11,595 nt of DNA from Bacteroidales bacterium (GTDB lineage: Bacteria > Bacteroidota > Bacteroidia > Bacteroidales > PUMT01): positions 1 to 11,595 of the forward strand of contig SLOS01000247.1 in assembly GCA_007132365.1 (NCBI GenBank). The letters are read 5' to 3'. The notes below the pieces were generated by a model. It did no database searches. It was not told the DNA's origin and worked only from the letters and a program-made list of their open reading frames with translations. This document shows, piece after piece, positions 7,290 to 11,595 of this stretch (the stretch's first letter is position 1; each line of letters starts with the position of its first letter). The translations under genes and the position numbers were made by a program.

Positions 7290-7313
7290 GGAATTTCTTA
7301 ATCTTCATAAAGG

Positions 7314-8012
7314 ATGCAAAAACTTGTAGTATTGTCAGGGGCGGGTATAAGTGCAGAAAGCGGTATCAAAACCTTTCGTGATATGGGGGGGCTCTGGGAG
7401 GAGTATGATATCATGGAAGTAGCAAGCCCCCAGGGATGGGCAAGCAATCCTGAACTGGTTCAGAAATTTTATAACGACCGGCGAAAGCAACTTCTTGAGT
7501 GCCGGCCTAACCGGGCGCACATAGGACTTGTAGAGCTTGAAAAGTATTTTGATGTGGAGATCATCACCCAGAATGTTGATGATCTGCATGAGAGGGCAGG
7601 CAGCAAAAAGATACTGCATCTTCACGGAGAGCTCAGAAAGGCCCAGAGCACAAAATATCCTGAACTTGTATATGATATTGAAGGCTGGGAAATTAAGGAT
7701 GATGACCGGTGTGAAAAAGGATGTCCGCTAAGACCGCATGTTGTCTGGTTTGGCGAACCTGTACCTGCCATGGAGTCTGCAATTGAGATAACCTCCCGGG
7801 CTGACATTATGGTCGTAATCGGTACCTCGCTTAACGTGTATCCCGCTGCAAGCCTTATCGACTTTGCTCCTGCGGGTATCCCGGTGTATCTTATTGATCC
7901 GAATGAGGTTATCTATTCAGGCACGTCCCGTTTAAAAGTGATAAAGGAGAAGGCGGGTAGAGGAGTGGAGGTGCTTTTTGAAAAGCTTACCGGGGAAAAA
8001 CCAGCTTATTGA
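7314..8012 (+). CDS. Sir2-family NAD-dependent deacylase (class III, CobB/SIRT5-like)
   Basis: Sirtuins remove acyl groups from protein lysines, consuming NAD+ and releasing nicotinamide and O-acyl-ADP-ribose. Over 232 residues the motifs are in order: GAGISAESGIKTFRD (9-23, NAD binding), TQNVDDLHERAG (85-96), catalytic H104 in LHLHGEL, PHVVWFGE (141-148), GTSLNVYPA (170-178) and LIDPNE (193-198). Y53 and R56 in FYNDRR match the Y-x-x-R signature of SIRT5/CobB enzymes that binds succinyl or malonyl lysine, so desuccinylase activity is likely beside deacetylation. Of the four cysteines that hold zinc in many sirtuins only one pair could be present (C133 and C137). The region after HGEL, where the first pair is expected, reads RKAQSTKYPELVYD with no cysteine. 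I recall similar losses in other Bacteroidales sirtuins. The start is set by AAAGG before the ATG and the normal distance to GAGIS. The next gene follows after 46 bp. Confidence 0.93.
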   Translation: MQKLVVLSGAGISAESGIKTFRDMGGLWEEYDIMEVASPQGWASNPELVQKFYNDRRKQLLECRPNRAHIGLVELEKYFDVEIITQNVDDLHERAGSKKILHLHGELRKAQSTKYPELVYDIEGWEIKDDDRCEKGCPLRPHVVWFGEPVPAMESAIEITSRADIMVVIGTSLNVYPAASLIDFAPAGIPVYLIDPNEVIYSGTSRLKVIKEKAGRGVEVLFEKLTGEKPAY

Positions 8013-8020
8013 TTAAACCA

Positions 8021-8040
8021 CCGGGAGCCCTGTCTCCTGG
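8021..8040. repeat. GC-rich hairpin between the sirtuin and barrel genes
   Basis: CCGGGAG (8021-8027) pairs with CTCCTGG (8034-8040) around CCCTGT, seven pairs including one G-T wobble. It starts eight bases after the sirtuin stop and ends 18 bases before the barrel start. No T-run follows, so it may be an mRNA-stabilising or processing structure, or a partial terminator, rather than a full stop to transcription. Confidence 0.4.
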
Positions 8041-8058
8041 AAAATTGAATGTAACAAG

Positions 8059-8661
8059 ATGGGAAAAGTTAAATTTATCCTTGTTTTTTGGGGACTCCTG
8101 TTCAGTTTTACCCTGTCCTCCCAGGTCTTTAATGCCGGCATTTCAGGGGGATTGAATATTTCACAAATTGATGGTGATGGATTTTCGGGTTATAATAAAC
8201 CAGGAGGGACGCTCGGACTGTTTGTAAATACTCTTTTCAGGGATTCATGGGCATGGCAAATGGAAATTAATTACTCTTCAAAAGGAGCCCAGAGAAAAGT
8301 TACACTTGAAAATCCGCAATACTACAAGTTTGATCTCAGGTATATAGAGATTCCATTATTTGGCAGGTATTTTATCAGCCGGGAGGTTATCATTGAAGCA
8401 GGTTTGTCGGCCGGTTATCTTTTCCATTCAAAGGAAGAGGGTCTGCCAGGGGTGGAGATACCCTATACCGAACCATTTAGAAAAACGGAATTTGCCGCTC
8501 ATGGCGGTACAGGCTATCTTTTGACCGATAATATTTCTTTTCATGCACGTATGTCCTATTCGGTTTTACCGGTAAGAGACCATGCAGGAGGCGGCAGGTA
8601 CAGGTGGAACCGGGGAATGAACAATAATGTGTTATCCTTTTTCATGCAGTATCAGTTCTGA
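8059..8661 (+). CDS. PorT-like outer-membrane beta-barrel protein
   Basis: The 200-residue product has a signal peptide (1-22, hydrophobic FILVFWGLLFSFTL, cleavage likely after LSSQ). The mature part alternates like amphipathic beta strands. It opens with FNAGISGGLNISQIDGDGFS, the typical start of the PorT/outer-membrane beta-barrel family of Bacteroidota, continues with KPGGTLGLFVN, and ends in MQYQF with the C-terminal aromatic expected of barrels inserted by BamA. About eight strands fit the length. Members of this family vary in role: PorT itself is a type IX secretion component, but most are unassigned, and nothing here identifies true PorT. It likely shares the sirtuin promoter, since only 46 bp separate them, though the hairpin at 8021-8040 may modulate readthrough. 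It converges with the ComF-like gene. Confidence 0.8.
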   Translation: MGKVKFILVFWGLLFSFTLSSQVFNAGISGGLNISQIDGDGFSGYNKPGGTLGLFVNTLFRDSWAWQMEINYSSKGAQRKVTLENPQYYKFDLRYIEIPLFGRYFISREVIIEAGLSAGYLFHSKEEGLPGVEIPYTEPFRKTEFAAHGGTGYLLTDNISFHARMSYSVLPVRDHAGGGRYRWNRGMNNNVLSFFMQYQF

Positions 8662-8737
8662 CAAACGGCTGAAATAACCCGGCCCCGGCAGCGGTTGAGA
8701 CCCTGTTCTGAACGCACTTCCATACCTGCAGTTATTA

Positions 8738-9427
8738 TCAGGCATAGGCTATTGTCAGTATGCTCAGGGAAACGCCATTGGTGTCCATAAGCAGCGATGC
8801 ACAGCATTCGAGCGTGGCACCGGTTGTAACCACATCATCTACAAGCAGGATGTGTTTATTTTCAATTCTTTCCGGATATCGGACACTGAAACTGCTTTCC
8901 ACGTTTTCCCAGCGTTCGATACGGGATTTGTTTGTCTGGGTTTCACCACCGTCAGAACGTATCAGGATATCATTACAGACCTGTTTGCGAAGGCTGCAAG
9001 CGAGGCCGCGGGCAAACCATTCACTTTGATTGAATCCTCTTTTTCTTAACCTGTCCCGGTGAAGAGGAACAGGTATGATCATGTCAGTGCCGGTAAACCG
9101 GTCGCAAAGAGAAAGCTCTTTGCCATATATTGATCCTATCAGGAAGGCAAGTTCTTTTCTGCCCCCGTATTTTATCTGATGAATGATTTTTCTGCATTTG
9201 CTGCCGCTTTCAAAATAATAGCAGGCTGCCGCTGCCTCTATTCTGGCCCTTCCCCAGAACAGACGGGCCATGCTGTTATCCTTATCAAGGTGAAAATTTG
9301 TTTTAGGCAGATTATAGATGCAGCTTGTACAGATATGTTTTTCCTGTTTTACAAGGGCTGATCTGCATGCTGCACAGAGCGGGGGATATAGAAGGTTAAA
9401 AAAATCCTGAAGTATTCCGCCCAACAT
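8738..9427 (-). CDS. ComF family phosphoribosyltransferase-like protein
   Basis: ComF proteins are needed for DNA uptake in transformable bacteria and carry a phosphoribosyltransferase fold; in most other bacteria their role is unclear. From the ATG at 9427 the product has 229 residues. It shows an N-terminal zinc finger in PPLCAAC and CTSC (C18, C21, C33, C36), IIPVPLHRDRLRKRGFNQ (117-134), the linker QTNKSRIERWENV (164-176) and the PRPP-binding loop ILLVDDVVTTGAT (193-205) with its paired aspartates. A longer frame begins at a TTG at 9445, adding six residues (TTG, H, I, N, N, N). I prefer the ATG because a promoter at 9458-9488 would start transcription near 9452, leaving about 25 bases before the ATG but only a few before the TTG. 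No other competence gene is in view. It follows the outer-membrane gene at 9502 on the same strand, and convergent transcription comes from the barrel gene. Confidence 0.92.
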   Translation of the reverse strand: MLGGILQDFFNLLYPPLCAACRSALVKQEKHICTSCIYNLPKTNFHLDKDNSMARLFWGRARIEAAAACYYFESGSKCRKIIHQIKYGGRKELAFLIGSIYGKELSLCDRFTGTDMIIPVPLHRDRLRKRGFNQSEWFARGLACSLRKQVCNDILIRSDGGETQTNKSRIERWENVESSFSVRYPERIENKHILLVDDVVTTGATLECCASLLMDTNGVSLSILTIAYA

Positions 9428-9457
9428 ATTGTTATTGATATGCAAGAGGTTTTTACA

Positions 9458-9488
9458 TAAAGTTACAAAACCTGGTTGTAAATATCAA
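9458..9488 (-). promoter_or_regulatory. Candidate promoter of the ComF-like gene (Bacteroidota type)
   Basis: On the minus strand TTG (9488-9486) and TAACTTTA (9465-9458) are separated by exactly 20 bp, one mismatch from TTG-N20-TAnnTTTG. It has the same last-base change as the sirtuin promoter. It lies wholly in the 74-bp gap after the outer-membrane gene, so the ComF-like gene may be transcribed on its own. Confidence 0.5.
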
Positions 9489-9501
9489 TAGCCTTTGCAG
9501 T

Positions 9502-10812
9502 TCAGAACCTCGTATTTACCACATTGGTAAATTGCGATCCAAAGCTGTAGGCAAGTCCGACAGATCCGTACATCTCATAGTCCGTGGCCTGCCGTCGTTG
9601 CTGTAAAAGGATTTCTTCAAGCGACATATCACCTGCAGGGAGTGAAACAAGATCGTTGATAAATTCAAAATTGCCGGTCAGGTTAAGTGACAGCCCCTTA
9701 ATAACCCGAAAATCCAGTCGCGCGAAAAATGTTGCCCTGTTGGAGGTAAAATCGTGAAAATGATGAGAACCGGTAACTGCTGCCCTGAATGAGCCCCATG
9801 GTTGCTGAAATGCAGCTGACATATTAATTGAATGGCTTGCAAGAAACTCTTTATTCTTTTGAAAAATGGTTTCTTCAATGTAGTTATTGTGGCCCATTCC
9901 AATCCGGTAAACAAAGGTTATTGATTTTCTTGTGGCTTCACTGTATGGAAAAAGGCTGTATTCAATCCCGGGTCTGGCACTGATATTGAATTTTGCATTA
10001 TGGAAGGTACTTGACAGCATGCTTATGAAAAAGCCGCCTGACCAGTGCTGGTCAATACTTCTTATGAATTGACCACTGAATCCGTGCCTGTGTGACCTGC
10101 TTGTAACTATTCCGTCATCAGTCTTGAAATTCCGCTCATTTAAATTGAAATAGGGCCTTAAAATAATTTTCCAGTCCTCTGATACCTTATTTATTGCAAA
10201 GCCCCATCTGGAATTAAATCTGTTCTGGGCAGATTCTTTGTGGAAATTTGCTCCTCCGTAAATTTCAAATACCCAGTTTTTCCATGGATCTTCAAAAGGT
10301 TCCCTGGGTGTTTCACCACCTCCCCTGATATTAACCGATACCTGGTCCGCCATATTTGTACTGGCCAGATAAGGCACCAATCCCATCCTAATAATATTTA
10401 CCAGTCCCTTGCGGGTTTCATCCGTCGTGTTTGTCCCGGCCACCCAGTAGGTAATTACATTATTCATTCCCTCATAGCGGTCTCTTCCTATAAAAGAGAT
10501 AACGTAATTTGACCCTGCCGAACCTGATATGTGTCGTGTCATCATGATGTGAACCTGTGAAAGTTCGCGGTCACGAACATAGTTAACGAATGTAATTTTT
10601 TCACGGATATAGGACTGATGGATGGTAAAGTCAAGAAATACCGTGATCAGGTCATTACTGTTGAGACGGATGGTCATCTCATTGCCGCAGGCGTTATTAT
10701 GTCCGGACAATAATGCTGCGGGGAGAACCACCAGGGCAATTAATGGTTTTTTCCAGGTTGAGAATACCTTGCTAAATAATGTTTTGAAAGGCAGCATGAG
10801 GATTTTATACAT
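9502..10812 (-). CDS. Uncharacterised outer-membrane protein with N-terminal periplasmic domain
   Basis: The 436-residue product has a basic n-region and a hydrophobic core (PLIALVVLPAALLSG, 23-37), consistent with a signal peptide cleaved at about 42-45. The first mature domain (about 46-155) carries FLDFTIHQSYIREKITFVNY (59-78) followed by VRDRELSQVHIMMTRH and later WVAGTNTTDETRKGLVNIIRMGLVPYL (123-149). This FVNYVRDR-xxxVH block, with a T-DE-R-GL repeat behind it, I recall from hypothetical proteins in Bacteroidota, Gemmatimonadota and related groups, none characterised to my knowledge. After a linker GGGETPREPFEDPW (164-177) the chain becomes strand-like (WVFEIYGGANF, RWGFAINKV, GFSGQFIRSI, SLNLTGNFEF, VGLAYSFGS) to a terminal VNTRF, as for a beta-barrel. 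The n-region of about 22 residues is long; the second methionine at residue 6 is another possible start. Function is unknown. Confidence 0.8.
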   Translation of the reverse strand: MYKILMLPFKTLFSKVFSTWKKPLIALVVLPAALLSGHNNACGNEMTIRLNSNDLITVFLDFTIHQSYIREKITFVNYVRDRELSQVHIMMTRHISGSAGSNYVISFIGRDRYEGMNNVITYWVAGTNTTDETRKGLVNIIRMGLVPYLASTNMADQVSVNIRGGGETPREPFEDPWKNWVFEIYGGANFHKESAQNRFNSRWGFAINKVSEDWKIILRPYFNLNERNFKTDDGIVTSRSHRHGFSGQFIRSIDQHWSGGFFISMLSSTFHNAKFNISARPGIEYSLFPYSEATRKSITFVYRIGMGHNNYIEETIFQKNKEFLASHSINMSAAFQQPWGSFRAAVTGSHHFHDFTSNRATFFARLDFRVIKGLSLNLTGNFEFINDLVSLPAGDMSLEEILLQQRRQATDYEMYGSVGLAYSFGSQFTNVVNTRF

Positions 10813-10861
10813 TAAAGAGTTTGAGAATATTTTTGATGATCAGCTATGCCGGTGTTAAGGT

Positions 10862-10902
10862 CCGGTTCAGGTTTAAGGAAGAGCTGCAACAGCCCTAACC
10901 GG
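10862..10902. repeat. Nested inverted repeat upstream of the outer-membrane gene
   Basis: Outer arms CCGGTT (10862-10867) and AACCGG (10897-10902) enclose an inner GCTG-CAA-CAGC hairpin (10883-10893). It lies 50-90 bp before the outer-membrane gene start on the minus strand, so it could form part of the mRNA leader or a regulator site. There is no T-run, so it does not look like a terminator. Confidence 0.35.
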
Positions 10903-10969
10903 GAGCCAAAATTAGGGAATAATTATTTCAGGCAATAGAAAATGTAATTAACCGGTCATGAATAATGTT

Positions 10970-11000
10970 AAAAAAAGTTAATTACTGATTCCGTAATCAG
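10970..11000 (-). terminator. Possible intrinsic terminator of the oxidoreductase gene
   Basis: On the minus strand CTGATT (11000-10995) pairs with AATCAG (10990-10985) across ACGG. It is followed by eight A/T-rich bases and seven T (10976-10970). The stem includes the oxidoreductase stop codon (TGA at 10999-10997). The stem is AT-rich and the T-run is not directly adjacent, so this is a weak example. Confidence 0.35.
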
Positions 11001-11595
11001 GAATGACCACTTTCAACCCGGGTTTTTAGAATCTCGTCAAGCAGCCTGCTGGTACGCGATGCAGTTATACCGGTACTGGGACATTTGCCTTTTCCGAGGA
11101 GTTCGTCAACAATGGTTTGGATCAGCCCCTGCTGGACATGCAGGGGGCGTGGATTTTCAAAACAGGTTGTTTTTTTGCCCACAGTCAGTTCGACTGGAGT
11201 AAAATCATAACAGGAAATCTTTATTTTTCCTTTATCTCCGAAGAATTCAATACTGTCTTCCTTCAAATACTCCGGCGCCGTGAAACACCAGACAGCATTT
11301 CCTGCAACACCGGTTTTACATCTGAATCCTGCTGAAACAAAATCCTCCGGTTCATATAAATTACCGTGGTTCATAGCCAGCGAGGCAACCTCCTCAACAG
11401 GACCGAGAACATAATCAATGAAATCGAGCTGGTGGCTGCCCAGGTCAAATATATACCCCCCTCCCGATATTTCAGGTATCAACCTCCATGGCAGGGGGCT
11501 TTCAAGGTCTGCCTTTTTCGGAGGAATAAAAAACCTGATAAGAAAATAGAGCGGGTTTCCTATTAAGCCGGAATTGATAATCTCTTTAACTTTCA
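10997..11595 (-). CDS. Gfo/Idh/MocA family oxidoreductase, C-terminal part (5' end outside the window)
   Basis: The minus-strand frame is open from the window edge, so the N-terminal NAD(P)-binding Rossmann domain lies beyond it; an internal TTG at 11482 is not the start. The 199 visible residues begin KVKEIINSGLIGNPLYF, the linker helix and first strand of the substrate-binding alpha/beta domain. The conserved GGGYIFDLGSHQLDFIDYVLG follows in two parts (GGGYIFDLGSHQLD, then the YVLG helix). Its D and H correspond to the D-x-x-x-H catalytic motif of this family. GPVEEV and a strand-rich sheet follow, with DSIEFFGDKGKIKIS typical of the family's C-terminal part, and the chain ends ILKTRVESGHS. 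Such enzymes oxidise or reduce sugars, inositols or similar alcohols; the substrate cannot be told from this part. It is upstream of the outer-membrane gene across 184 bp, probably as a separate unit. Confidence 0.9.
   Translation of the reverse strand, partial: KVKEIINSGLIGNPLYFLIRFFIPPKKADLESPLPWRLIPEISGGGYIFDLGSHQLDFIDYVLGPVEEVASLAMNHGNLYEPEDFVSAGFRCKTGVAGNAVWCFTAPEYLKEDSIEFFGDKGKIKISCYDFTPVELTVGKKTTCFENPRPLHVQQGLIQTIVDELLGKGKCPSTGITASRTSRLLDEILKTRVESGHS

Larger units (their letters stand above)
7054..7313. other. Divergent dnaG/sirtuin intergenic region
   Basis: The 260 bp hold regulatory sequence only; I see no coding frame or RNA gene. The right part carries a 7-bp inverted repeat (7228-7248) and a good promoter for the sirtuin gene (7259-7289), both listed separately. 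CCGGT-like words recur (7163-7168, 7231-7246). On the dnaG side I found no element matching TAnnTTTG at a sensible distance from TTG, so the dnaG promoter remains unplaced. Confidence 0.5.

Noticed and set aside
11480..11482. TTG as the start of the oxidoreductase (a 161-residue protein)
   Set aside because: The frame stays open to the window edge and the upstream residues (KVKEIINSGLIGNPLYF) match the family, so this is an internal codon of a gene cut by the edge.

Overview
The window looks like chromosomal DNA of a Bacteroidota member, probably Bacteroidales or a near relative. The reasons are: a PorT-like outer-membrane barrel, a second barrel ending in phenylalanine, and a helical lipoprotein of a type I know only from this phylum; few clear Shine-Dalgarno sequences; promoters that fit the phylum's TTG-N20-TAnnTTTG pattern; a sirtuin of the Bacteroides-like sort with reduced zinc ligands. 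Gene codons are of moderate GC and gaps are AT-rich. I see no insertion sequence, integrase, CRISPR array, rRNA, tRNA, toxin-antitoxin pair or phage gene.

Layout. Left edge (1-830): the C-terminal part of a Crp/Fnr regulator on +, meeting a 56-residue two-helix membrane protein on - (393-563), then a gap with short inverted repeats. 831-1853 (-): ruvB, Holliday-junction branch migration. 1854-2347: a very AT-rich divergent gap with a perfect 16-bp palindrome. 2348-4035 (+): rpiB and hemW, a probable two-gene transcript. 4099-7053 (-): dnaG (primase) followed by an uncharacterised lipoprotein. 7054-7313: the divergent dnaG/sirtuin gap, holding an inverted repeat and a good promoter. 7314-8661 (+): a SIRT5/CobB-type sirtuin and a PorT-like barrel 46 bp apart. 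8738-11595 (-): in transcription order, the end of a Gfo/Idh/MocA oxidoreductase, an uncharacterised outer-membrane protein, and a ComF-type phosphoribosyltransferase.

How the genes relate. Mostly this is housekeeping: recombination (ruvB), replication priming (dnaG), pentose phosphate isomerisation (rpiB), haem delivery (hemW), DNA uptake or nucleotide-related functions (comF-like), NAD-dependent deacylation (sirtuin), plus envelope proteins. Gene order suggests short one- to two-gene transcription units and no large system. I did not find evidence for a previously undescribed multi-gene system. The best leads are two envelope proteins of unknown role (4099-5028 and 9502-10812), the unannotated small membrane protein, the sirtuin's zinc-site loss and its candidate operator, and the AT-rich ruvB/rpiB gap.
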